DNA of 64,000 nt from contig NW_025062479.1 of the NCBI RefSeq assembly GCF_000002995.4, positions 5,511,221 through 5,575,220 on the forward strand. The letters run 5' to 3'. Of the stretch, positions 38,295 to 50,676 are shown piece by piece. Numbering within the stretch: the stretch's first letter is position 1; each line of letters begins with the position of its first letter. The stretch comes from Brugia malayi. Lineage: Eukaryota; Nematoda; Chromadorea; Rhabditida; Onchocercidae. The translations under genes were made by a program, and so were the position numbers. Under the pieces are notes generated by a model that had not been told where the DNA came from, ran no database searches, and saw nothing but the letters and a program-made list of their open reading frames with translations.

Positions 38295-41200
38295 ATGGAA
38301 CTGGACGAACTTAAGGCGGAAGTATCGCGATTGGCGAATGCTCTTGAGGAAGCTTCTTCTGATAAAATCAAAGTTTGTTTTTTGTATGTTTTGCAGAAAA
38401 GTCAAACTTGTAATTGCTGCTTGCATTCAGTTATTTCTCAATGAATTTAAGTTGATAAATTTTATTTTTTACATTAAATTCTGAATTCTTTTATTTCAGG
38501 CAGCCCAGTATGGGTTACAGGTTTTAGATGAAAAGCAACAGCTTGAAGTTAAGCTTACTCAGTTACAAACACAGTTTGATACCGCAAAAGCAGAAGCTGA
38601 AGCTACAAAAAAGGTGGCTTTCGCGCAATCCTTTTGTTTGTTTTATTCTTCCTTTTGTATGTGTACTAGTAGATCTATTTTAGGATGAGCAGTGGTTACT
38701 TCTTTTAATATCCAGTTGAACAACATTTATTATGCCACATGGATTTTCCAACTCATTTTTAAATTTGTCACATAGTATTTCATATCCAAGTATTCATTTA
38801 TTGATAGGTTTTATTTGCAGTTATTATAGGCATTGATTCTTACTATCTTCAAAATTGAATAATGAGATTCATTTGCAAAATAGGTTCATGTTCTATATTT
38901 AAATTACTTTCCTGACATGAAAATATTTAGGCCTTGGCACAGTTTCAATCACAACAAAAATCAGTTGCAAAATCCGATATTGACCATGAAGAAAGTTTGT
39001 TGGAAGAAACGATGAATCGAGAGCAGGAATATTTGGCTAAAATTGCAGCTCTAGAAACAGACTTGAAAAATTGCCAACATGTAAATTTTTTTCTTTAATG
39101 GATTTCACTTTGTTTATTAATTGTCTCTCAAATGTTCTTTGAGAGATTCTGAACCTTGTGACTGAGTGCACGGCCAATGGAATTGGTTTAGTGCATGGTT
39201 GTACGAGTTTCTTTATAAAGCGTAAGATAAATTGTTTTGGTACTGAGATGGTATATTTTCAGGAATTGGACAGGTACCGTACTGACCTGGATAGGTTGCA
39301 AACTTTACATTTAAATGCTTCAGAAGCAGCATCTGATCTTGATATACAAAAGCGACAGCTCAAGGAAGACTTAAAAGAATTAAAAAATCGTGAACAAAGG
39401 CTTCTAAATGATTATTCTGAACTGGAAGAAGAAAATATCAGCCTTCAGAAACAGGTTTCTGTATTGGTCATTTCATCATTGTGTTGATGCTTGGTAGTGC
39501 AAGTTTTCAATATTACACTTCTGTTTTGACGGGATTTTTTAGTTATCAAACCTACGCAGTGCACAAATAGAATTTGAATCCATGAAAATGGAAGTGAAAC
39601 GTTTAATGGATGAAAACGATCAACTGCAGGCAGACAAGGAGGAAGCCAACAAGTTGACTATTGTGGCCCAAAAACATGTACGACCGATTTTATGTTTCAT
39701 TCACCTGATTCATCAGATCATCTTTTAATGCATCACGTTTTCTTGATTAATGGATTATTGTATGTTTTCGAACGAAATTAATAGTAGTATATCATCAAAA
39801 TTTTCTGACTCATTCAATGCAAGTTTGTGGCTATCCAGTCTCATTTGTCAGTTCATGATACTATCCTTTTCGTTGGAAGTTTCCGAAAAATTTGATCATC
39901 GCAATTATTTATATAATTTGTGGCATTTTCAGTCAAATTTACTTTAATTGGATTAAGTTGGGCATATTAAATTTACATTCGTGTCACGTTCTTTTTTTTA
40001 CACAACTCAAGTTTGAGTTTTCCATCTGACACAATGTAGTTATAGCAGTATTTTAGTTAGATGAGTTATAATTTCACATGTTTCAGCTTGAAGATGCATT
40101 ATTAAACGTACAGCAAGAACGTGATCAAAAACTAGCCTATAAAAAGGAGCTGGAGTTAATGCGAAATGCGGAGCATTTGCAACAGTTGAATACAATGCTC
40201 TTTGGATTGCAGAACGATAATGAGGATGACTCACAAGCACTTACAGAGGTGCATGATCTTTTTCAAATTCTTTTGATTGAATTTTATTATTTATGGTTAT
40301 GCAGTCTAAGTGCACAAAAGTGCTGCGCTTCTGTTATTTAAGATTTAAGTTTAAACATCGCCATATTTATATCTTGCAGCTGGAATCATCTTTTATTGCG
40401 GATTCTAATGAATTTGGTAAAAATAGGCCACCGAAAGGTGCTGATCTGTTCTCGGAAATACATGGTGACATGCCGGAACGACTGGCTGAGCTGGAAACAA
40501 AGAATGATCAGCTTTCCTTGAAGTTAAAAGAAACGGAGAAAGATGTCAGTTATGTTATCCCTGTTTTGAAGAGACTTGAAGTTATGAGTACGCCAGGTCT
40601 GTGACTATTTTTGGCTTTATTTTTGAGAACATTAAAAACTTACGAGAATTATATCCGTGAAAATACTACTTAATCTGTTATTTTGGTTACAAATAAACAA
40701 ATGTCTTGTACTGACGTCTTTTCCAGACTTAGATCATGCACAACTGAAGCAGCTGTGCGATGATGCTTTAAAAAAGATTGAGCAACTGATTGAAAGTGCA
40801 TCCAAAGCAGTCACTGGAGGTAAACAGTACGACCTTATAAAAGCAGATTTGCACACTGCAATTATGGTAGCAGGAGAAAATCAAGCAAAACTAGCTTCTG
40901 CTCAGGTGTTCTTTTTGTTATTTGTCACAAAAGGCGTAGTACTGATTTCTAATTTTAAATTTTCATATAATTTCAGGATTTAATGATTGCTGTTGCTGAT
41001 TTTCTATATCGTTTATACCATCAGTTGGTTTCCACGCATGGACTGGAAGCCGATAAGAATGCGGCCGAAATAATGAAAAAACTTAGGCAATATGCAAATG
41101 AAAATGCAGAAAGTGAAGAATACATACAAGATTAGTTCGAATTTCACCTTTTCTCCTCAAAGTTTTTTAGATGAGAAATTCGAACCGGTATGGTGCTGAA

Positions 41201-42448
41201 TGTGTAGGAGGATAACTAGTCAGTTTCTATATTTTTGCATTTTAGACGAAGGTGTTGAAAGTGGAACAGAAACAGAAGGTGGTCGTTCGCCGCGTCTAAT
41301 GTTAAACTTGCAGCGTCAATTTATATCACCATCTTTTGCAAAATTTCTAAAGGAAGAGCTAGTTTGTGACAGATTGGATGACATATTAACAGAAAGCGAT
41401 TTTAGAGAAAGAATTGTTCCTGGTAAGGATTTTTTAGGTCATTTCAAGAGCTTTAATGGAGAGTGTCGTTTTTTGTCAGATCTTTGCATATTTAATAAAG
41501 CAAAGCTCAGAAATTTTTGACATTTCAGGTGAAAGTAATGTATTTCGAGTATCAGACTGCCTTACGGAACTTTCAAAAATTGTCCGACGTACAGTGGAGA
41601 ATGCTCTGAACACACGAGTAGAAAATCATGATCATCAAGAACTGACTTTACAAAACATGAAGCTGCGCTCTCTGTTGGCAACTAAAAGGTTTATTTTAAT
41701 TTATCATTGTTTCGAAATTAAGTGAGAAGGTGCATGTAAAATACTTGATGAAATAAAGAAAAAGTGTATTGTTTTAGGGATCAAATCGCCACGCTACGTA
41801 CGGTGCTGAAATCGAACAAGCTTACTGCTGAATCAGCTTTAGCTTCACTGAAAGAAAAATATGAAAGTGAGAAAGCAATGACTCATGAGCTTTTGGAGAG
41901 GTTGAGACGCGAATTAAAAGCATTCAAAGAAGATGCGGCAACATTTGCGTCTCATCGGGCAATGTTTACTGCACGTTGCGAAGAGCTTCAAGCACAGGTA
42001 CCACATCCATCCTTTTTTAACGTTGATTTTTATTGATTGTGACAGTTCTTTTACACCATGGTTTTGTATGTCTGCTTTTTTGAATTTAAATTTTGCGAAA
42101 ACTTTTTGGTAGGTTGATGAAATGGCCGCTAATCAGAAAGCAGCTGAAGATGAAAAACGCACACTGAATTCTCTGCTGCGTATGGCCATTCAGCAGAAAT
42201 TGGCCCTTACACAAAGGTGATTTTTTATATTTCCATATTTAAAACAAACTTTACACCATGGTTTAAGAAGTCTAAAATTTCATAGGCTGGAAGATTTGGA
42301 AGTTGATCGTGAAAGACAGGCATTTAAACGTGGCAGCAAAACATCAGGTCGTGTTGTAAATTCGGATGGTTCCGGACAATTGCATCGAGTTCGTTATCCG
42401 GGACAGAATATTCAACAGCAACCGAGGAATTTAAAGAGAGATTATTAG
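38295..42448 (+). CDS. bicd-1: Bicaudal-D dynein adaptor
   Basis: Model of 728 aa, fourteen exons: 38295-38372, 38500-38613, 38931-39080, 39263-39454, 39543-39677, 40087-40248, 40380-40596, 40727-40905, 40977-41112, 41246-41422, 41529-41688, 41778-41997, 42113-42216, 42286-42448; phases agree throughout. BicD links dynein-dynactin to Rab6/RNP cargo for minus-end transport. It is almost wholly coiled coil. The N-terminal dynein-binding CC1 box is visible ([16 protein letters not shown]27-A28 and G31), as is [19 protein letters not shown]. The cargo-binding C-terminal coil (about 568-690) carries [44 protein letters not shown] and [20 protein letters not shown]. The middle (about 270-530) is divergent; donors at 40596 and 41112 were chosen by phase and are the least certain joins. 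It converges with the peroxidasin gene. Confidence 0.94.
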
Positions 42449-43993
42449 AAAAGATTTATACGATACATTCAGCGTAAAAGTTTCGCAAACGTCTCGGTTG
42501 GATGTTAGTGCAGAAATGATATTTTCGCAATGGAATGTACTGTTTACATCTGTTTGACATATATTGGTTTAATCATATATACGACCATGAGCATGATAAG
42601 TAATAAGATAGTGTCAACCGTTCATCGATTAGTTTTTTACTACGGTAAGTTGTGTACTTATTATTCATTTATCAGCAGATGAGTTTTTCCATAAGCATTT
42701 TATTACTTATAAATTTGAGTTTTATTTTTAAATTCTCGAATGCTTTCCGTTTTATTGTAGGCTTTTTTGCAGGCTATTCAAACAGCCAATTAGCACAAGC
42801 TGATTAGATGCATAAAAATTATCCATTAATGGGATGTAGCACATTTCTCAATACGAAGCATCATAGGTTGATAGCGACGTGCACCTGTCCCCGAAAAAGT
42901 TCCCTTTGAGTTCAGTCCCTCCTTTAGTTACATTCAGATTAGGTCATTGTTATTCGAATTGCATGGACATTGCCATCTCAGTGTGCTTGAAAGTTCTGGG
43001 ACACATCCAGCTGTTACCGACACTGCACACTTTTTTGCATTGTTACGAGGACACTTAATACGTGAGAATTTTGCTTCATTTCAAAAACTCGAAAATTAGA
43101 AAATTTAGGATGATTTGGACTATGTTTTGGGATTTTATATTATGATCGACTACTATCTTTTCGCGTCATAAATTATGGAAACTCATTGCGTCAGCTGTGT
43201 CCTGTGTAGCTTTTCCTGCTGATTATATGGAATGATTTGTTTTATGAATTTGTTCATGTCTGTTCAGTTTGTTCCAACTTTTCATCGTAGTTCAAATTCT
43301 GTTTTATATTGCAGTTTACGTGTTAATGTGCCTTTCTCTCAGTTCACTCTTTAACTCGTAAATAACTTATTGGAGCACACCACTGGTATTTGCACGATGA
43401 ATTCAGATCTATATTTCATTTTTTTAATTTAATTATACTAGAGGATTCCATTACAATGTGGTTCATTACTCCAAGTTTCTAGACATTAATATATGCATAA
43501 ATAATTTTTTGTTATTGGATGGAAGAAAAAATTCAGTTGGATCTTGATTTTTTAAAGAGGTTCCTACAGCTCCTTTTGCAATGAAGAGTGTTTAAAGTTT
43601 CATAAATCTGAAAAATTCAGCAGCTTAACCGACATATGAGTCTCTCTTTTACTTCCTCCTTTTCAGTGAGCGTTAACCATCCTGATGTTTTCGAGAGGTT
43701 GCGACTCAGTTGATACTAATAGATATGTCATACATTCACATATCGCTTTCACAGGTAAAGAAAGTCATATTCAAAGCGTTTTTTGCATAATCGCAAAGTG
43801 TGGTGTTTCAGTAAAGGGACCCCTTTGCAAATTTATGCAAAACCCTTCTACAATATGTAAATTCTCAAAAACTATAGAGTAAAGGGACAATATATGATGG
43901 AAGCAATAATGTGAAAGTTTCGGAAGACTTTATACCATTTTATGTTGATGTTTTTCTGCAATCTTCTTCAACTGAACACCAGATTTGGTCAAT
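42449..43993. other. convergent 3' intergenic region
   Basis: Lies between the stop codons of Bicaudal-D (+) and the peroxidasin model (-), so it holds both 3' UTRs. I see no clear AATAAA and no additional von Willebrand C exon for the peroxidasin in its minus strand. Confidence 0.55.
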
Positions 43994-46900
43994 CTAAAAT
44001 ATTGTTAGGTCACATTCTGAACAAAACTTTAAAAACCCTGTGATAAAACGATAAATTTCTGAGAAATAAGTCCATGAATAACGAGCCTTGCATTCACATG
44101 TTGTACACTGATCCGGCTTCCAAACATCGCCATTTCTCTTTACTCCGTCACTAGCGTTACACGTATGTTTTCCATATATTTTATGTGCTCTTCGTTTTCT
44201 GAAGATACCACAACACTTAAAGCGTTCCACTACGGACTTCTGTTCCTTTCCTGAGAAGGATTAGTCAGAAATTTTTGGAGCTAACTTACCTGTTTTGGAT
44301 TATACTTTCCTCTGCGCTGGATGAAAAAGCGCAACCCTTCTCGCAGCATGATTGCCAAACATTTAAATTAATTTGGGGTATCAACTCACAGTCTTCATAA
44401 AATTTAATAGACCGATCTCCTCTGTACTCGAATACATCCCTCTAAAAACATCTGTTCAAAAACCCCAATTTACCAAGTCTTCAAAGTTTTTTGGAAAAAC
44501 TTGCGAAGGAATACCTGAATGCGATCAATGTGATCACCATTGTTACACAAGACAGCTGCTAGTGTTGTTTTCCGAATTTGCTGAAGCTGTAAAGGCGTGA
44601 AAACACCTTCGTTTTCATACCTGTAATTTATACAATTTCCTAGATCGTTTGAATGTTTAAAAAATCACTCTTGGTGTTAGGTCTTTTAAAGACAAACAAT
44701 TTTTAAAAGGAAACAAACCAAAAACGATCTCCCGTACGTAAGCGCCTGAACTGGTCTCCAAGGATGCATCCAATTGTTGGCCCGACTAAAGCTCCAGCTA
44801 ACCGTCGTTCCAAAATTAAGCCCACCCATAAGTCAATATTACCTCAAAATGATGGAGGTATCAGTGAGTCGGAAAATATACGGAAATTACGAAATTAAAA
44901 GTCGTGAGTGCTAACTGTAATCTCAAAACGGAAATTAACCAGGGTGCCCGTAGAGTTCTTTGAGTTTAGCTCGTACATTGTTATCCGGCACATCATCTGC
45001 TAAATCATCCCATGTCTCTGGAACGCTAAAGTTGCACCAACGCCGAAATGCAATATACCTTAAAATATCTTCTAAATCAACTTTTTTCTTTATAAGGGGT
45101 CGAGCATGATGGATTTCTAAAATGGATTGCAATAAACTAATTTAATCTTACTAAATGGTATCATCCCAGCCGATTTCTGGAGATAAGATAAAAATTAATC
45201 CGCATTTTTGAAAACATATAGATTTTGGAAATTAAATTGTGGAAGTCTTTTGTGAATGTAGTAAAATTTCTCCGCCTTCTTCAGCCCGTAGCTCACATCC
45301 AGCAAAACTATTAGCGATTGGACAAACCCGGGCAATCCGTGATCACGGCCGCGTTGGATGTTGATTGTTGCCAGATCGTACATGGACTAAAATATGAAAG
45401 ATATGTTGATGTCGACGTCGGATAGACTTTCACAATTTATATTAAATTTGCAACAACATCAATGAGCAACCGTCTGATTCCATTATTTAACTGAAACAGA
45501 ACCATATTTATATCAAACAGTGACATTTCATAAATTACTGATCTACAACATACTTCTTCGACACGGCTGAATAGTTTATGCGTCAATTCCTTGTTTACTA
45601 GTTGTTGTTCCTTCGGAGCCTTCATGGGCATTGCGAATAATCCCCGCAACAAAGGATCAATTCCGCCTTCTGATAGTAATCTTTCAGGAGCGAAGAAAGC
45701 CTCATGTAGCGGTATATGACCTGAAAATACAACCAATGTTTCAACTAGAGATATGTAAAATGTGAAATAAATTTCCTAGAGCTCTTGGTAACATCTCAGA
45801 AACAATCATCGAAAATTACGATTAAAGTTTCTTCTACTAACATACCTTCTTTAATCGGTTCAAAATCCTTGTCAAGGCGGTATAAAATTGGATTGACAAT
45901 TGTATGTCCAAATCGCAAGGCAGCAGCCGAGAAGCTATTAGCTAATGTAGGGTTCACTTCTGGATCATATCCTTTATATGGCCCAATAAGTTCTGTATAT
46001 CCATCCTAAAATAATTGTTTTCAAAAATTTGCTTCACATTTCTTTTGGGATCGAGTATATTTTACTTAAAACGTCACAATCATACCGATCCAAGCACTTT
46101 AGGCAACCAATGTTCGTAGGTAATAACTTGTAACATAGCTCCAATAAGCTTCCTTGTTTCTTGATATATGATTTCACCATCCCAGTGCGGATTTATTTCC
46201 AAAAATTTCGTTGCGATACGATTGTGCTCTCGAAGCCATAACGTATGCATGCTGAGCAGTGCCAGCTATAATTATAAAACATACAACGTATTTAGATAAA
46301 ATGAAACTAAATTTTAGAATCACATTTTACAAAAAGTAATTCTAAAATCTTAGAATTGAGTCCCTGAACTCAAAGGTTTCTCTTCGGACTTTCCTCATCC
46401 TAATTTTTTTTTTCTTCTCAGGTTTCAAGCCTCCAAGCTACAAGAAACGAGAAAACGAAACATCCTGAAAGAAAATGAAACTTACAAATATGTGATTATT
46501 TGTATTAATAAATACATTTGTATAAATTATTATAAATACTTGTCAAATCTACTCTACCTATATATAACACTAACCTGTTCATTAGCTCGATAATCACCGG
46601 CCAAAAAACAACTGATCGGATTTTCATGGGAACGATTACGGCGACACTCCATGGACGACTCGCGCTCAAACGGTAAATATGGCTTCTGAGTTTCTGATAC
46701 AATGTCGAATCTCAGCAGTCCGTGATCACCGAATAAATCACGTAAATTCAGTGCATCTACTTCTGCACTACCATAGATACCAGACCCATCGATAAAGGCA
46801 GTTAACTTGAAAAACAAAATTTGAAACATTGCTTAATTTACTGAATTTTAAAAAAGAAACCAGTCGCTACGGAGAAGTTCTAAGAATTTTCCATTTGAAA

Positions 46901-49900
46901 CACTTTATGTAATCGGAAAAATAACAGACATTTTTTAGATGAATAGTTTCCTATATTTCTAGTCATACTTTTTTTAAATCTGATTGTAAGCAGTGGCGAA
47001 CTCACGATGTTCATTTGTTCACGATAAGTAAGCTGTCGATAAATCGGACCAGTTTGGCCGGAACCACAGGTTGCACTAGATCGCTCCACCTCAATACATG
47101 AGATTTCGGACCTTTTCCTAAACTTGAAAAATAAAGTTTTGTAAGTAGAAGATAAATATTTAACGATAAACCAAGCAAAACGTTTTTTATCAGATTTATT
47201 TCATAAATCATTTTTATTTCATTATTCTAATAAACTACAGTTCTCAAAGTACAAGTCTCAGGTTCCCTAATTTACATGAAAAAACCTCACTCGCTCTGCA
47301 TACGAGGGTCTTCAGGAGGTATCGGGACATTGTAACATGGATCCAAGTTTTCGCAAGTCTTATTGCATATTGCTCCCTTCATGTAAGTTTGGCGTGCCAG
47401 GCCAGGGGCTGTTTGCTCGATATCATGTGCTGTAATATGAAGAAGTGTGCTGGATATTTAAATTTTAAAATAACTGACTAGTAGGACCTAGTTAAGTGAT
47501 TTGTTATAAGTACCGAGAAATTGTCCCCATTGTTTCATCATGGCCGTATAACCAAAATGAGGGGTTATTTCTTCCGCTGAGATGATCCTCATGGAAACAA
47601 GTCGTGGGTTTGGTTTTTTAAATCCAAAATAAAGTTTTTCAGGATCCCATCCAACTGGAGTATTGAAACCATTCTCATAGATAGGTGGTAAATTTCGCCG
47701 AAATGGTGTTTGTGCAACTCCCCAAAACTGGTGTTCCATGTTATTGCATTGTCCATCGTATGTCCTTTAACACATGGAGAAAATATGTTTTCGCTTATAT
47801 ATATATAATATATAAAGACTGTATAGTTGAAGAGATCATAAAAATGCTCCTCAATAAGATCAAAAATTTTAACTTTTTCATCAAACCTGTATTTGGTGTA
47901 AAGACACATATCAGTACACGGATTTCGAAATGGTCCAGTTACGCATCCAGAAAGTTCCATAATTGTTTGGATATTTGATACAGCAAGAATCGATTCGAAT
48001 GAAAAATTTGTTGGCAGTTGATTAATTGGGAATTTTAAACCTAAAAAATTGGTGTCTTTGAATGATCAAAATTTTGGTGGACTAAGAAAGCGTAAAACAA
48101 ATTATATTTTAAAACTTAAGGCTATTAACGTACCATCGCGAACATATTGTTGAATAAGCAATAAGCTTTGCTCGTAGATTTCTCGTGCTTTGGTGAGCGC
48201 AGCATTTTGTGGCACGTTGAATTTAAACATTTTCATGAATTCCCATGGAGATATTTCGCCACTGTTAATTGATGACTTTGACTGATTTATTGCCCTAGAA
48301 CTGAGATTTTTCCCACAGCACAGTCAGAGGAATTATATTTACTCAGTTCTCAGATTGAAATTATTAAAACTGATTAAAATGTTTAGAACAATAACTGAGT
48401 TAAAATTCGGTTACATAATTCTTTATTGAATGAATTTAATTGAAATTTAACCTGTCAACATTTTCTTTAGCCTGTTTGACAATATTTTGGAGAACTTCAC
48501 TGGTTAGGGATTCATCTAGAACTTGTTTATCTGGCAGGTAAACTTTAAGGGTTGCATTAGCGGTCGTCATTCCCAGAACATTGCGTGCAATACATTGATA
48601 AACACCTTCATCTTCTCGAGTGACATGAATTATCGTTAGCTCACTATCTCGTTGTGTTAACTTAAATTAGCTTATGTCATATTAGTCAAAGTCACCATTT
48701 TTTTCTGCGACTATTGCAAGAATCCTGAATTTTCTAAGAAAATACTGGATATAAAACATTTACTAGTTGTAATTTGAGAAACAGATTAGAAATTGAATAC
48801 CTCAATATGTAGATCGTCGTGTGTTATTTCTACACCATTAAAACACCATTTTATGGATGGGGGTGGCTGTCCGGCAACTCGACAGACTAAAGTAATTTGC
48901 TCGCCCGGACTAACTGTTTTCGATTCCGGACGATCCACAATATGTGGAGCTGAGTTGTTCAGAATTTGCAGCTCGAAAGAGTGTTGGACTTGACCGTTTT
49001 GGTTGGTCGCTACACAAATGTATCTGAACCACTTAAATAACAATTTGCATTAGCAATTTCAAAGTAAAAATGTCTTAAGAAAAACGAGCGCTGAGTTAAA
49101 TTAGTAGAACAATAAAAAAATCATAATCATACTGGCTAATTTAACTTGATAAGAATTGTTTGTGAGCCTAACAATTATTTCCAACAAATTAATGGACAAA
49201 TTAAAAAAACTCTCAGTCTAAAAATTTCTCATCATTCTACTCCCCCTACCTCCCCTTGCTTTTCCTTTCACTTCTGTCTATTCTCCTCTGATGTAAAAAT
49301 CCGCGCAAAAGATTCTTCATCTTGATTATGACTATGTCGTGCTTTACAATAATGATATTCTATTGCATAACTTCTCAATTGTGGATTTCGCTGTAAAATT
49401 TCGATTAAACATTCACGATGTACATTGTCTGCAAATTTAGCACACATGACATATTGCAGTTTAATATTTGTTTTTCGAATTCCAAAAATCATGAATTAAA
49501 TTAAGAACTTATTTATTTCCGTTTGCTTAATATTTCAAATTAGTGGAGGACATTCAAGATTTCTGCAAAGGGATGCAAAACAAAAGGTGTACTCTCAGTA
49601 TCAACAATTTTATACAGATCCTGTTAATAATTAGCATGGGAACCTTACTTCCCAACATCGCTTTTCTGGAATGGATAGATGATTAGTACAGAGCTATCCA
49701 AATTCAATGAATGTTTGCGAGTTGGACGGATTTGTTCTCCTTTGAAATGCCAAGTTGTTACTGGTTGCGGTTTAGCTTAAAAATTCTCATATTTAAAAAA
49801 AATAAAGTAAAAATAAATTGATGTTTAGTAATTCACTCTTAAATGCTGAGATCAAATCTCATTATGACAAAAACGACGGAACTTGCTGATAAAAGTCTCA

Positions 49901-50649
49901 GCTCAGAAATAAATCCATAGGATGGTCCTTCCTGCAATAATCAAAATGGCAGGTTGATTAATTTCTAAGCATTTTAGAGAGCACTGTTTTTATGGTAACA
50001 TAAACGAGACACTAATGTAACTACTTACAACCTTAGAACTTGAATATATAAAATGACCCACTTATGCAATTAGTTGATCAGTAAAGCTCTTAATGTAATT
50101 TCTAATATCAAAAACCCCAACAATTCTTATATGCTAATGTTATCATCGCTTTTCCATTATTAGAATACTTAACTATCAATACCAATATTACCATTAAAAA
50201 TTCAACATCAAAGTTATATTTCCGCCTAAATGACAATGTCCTTTGGTTCAGGAATCCGCAATATGACTGATCCCAAGAAGGACTTATACTGATAAGTTAC
50301 GATCTATGAGGTACGGTACCGGTAGATTCAATAAAACAAATTCGCCATGCATTTTTCTTCTGAAACCCGCTTTGCTTTTAACTTATAAAAATTTGTCGTT
50401 AACAAGTAGGAACTTCACTTTTCATACCTGTTGCTTCACAAGTAAGTCGAACAGCTGAACCTTCACGAAAGCTACTATTAGATGGAGCGGACAAAAAATG
50501 CGGCACATGTTCAAGACGATGCTGTTCATGATAGTTGCTGTAATACATTTATATAATATGTCGTGAGTTTAGGAAATCAGAGTTTAAAAATACAACCTTT
50601 CTGATGCTGTAGAACCAACAAATACGAGTAGGAAAATCAGTAACGTCAT
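43994..50649 (-). CDS. pxn: peroxidasin-like haem peroxidase, two Ig domains, no LRRs
   Basis: Twenty-exon model, about 1029 aa (minus): 50649-50597, 50537-50428, 49775-49649, 49023-48801, 48660-48452, 48294-48134, 48040-47887, 47764-47514, 47429-47291, 47117-47006, 46805-46575, 46265-46086, 46005-45846, 45720-45554, 45386-45328, 45058-44940, 44842-44719, 44620-44515, 44441-44290, 44245-43994. Signal peptide ([16 protein letters not shown]), Ig1 (LTCEATG...YICVATN), Ig2 (LVCRVAG...YQCIARN), haem peroxidase domain, then a partial von Willebrand C motif (CNASDG...CTTCECK). Peroxidasins are secreted and form sulfilimine crosslinks in collagen IV. Visible catalytic residues: Gln427, His431 (WGQFLAHD), Arg586, Glu589 (RANEQ), proximal His684 (RFGHTIVNP). 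Odd: Ala430 replaces the usual Asp; LRRs are absent; the frame breaks near 44337; the vWC domain is incomplete, so the 3' end is uncertain. Confidence 0.88.
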
Positions 50650-50668
50650 GGAAGTAGCACTTCGAATT

Positions 50669-50676
50669 CTGGAATG
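50669..50676 (-). promoter_or_regulatory. probable trans-splice acceptor of the peroxidasin gene
   Basis: On the minus strand CATTCCAG ends 19 nt upstream of the ATG that opens the signal peptide. It fits a spliced-leader acceptor, but it could equally be a normal acceptor from an upstream exon encoding missing N-terminal parts. Confidence 0.4.

Noticed and set aside
45195..45327. Continuation of the peroxidasin frame past HGLPG
   Set aside because: The conserved peroxidase sequence resumes as [10 protein letters not shown] in the exon at 45058, so this stretch is intron.
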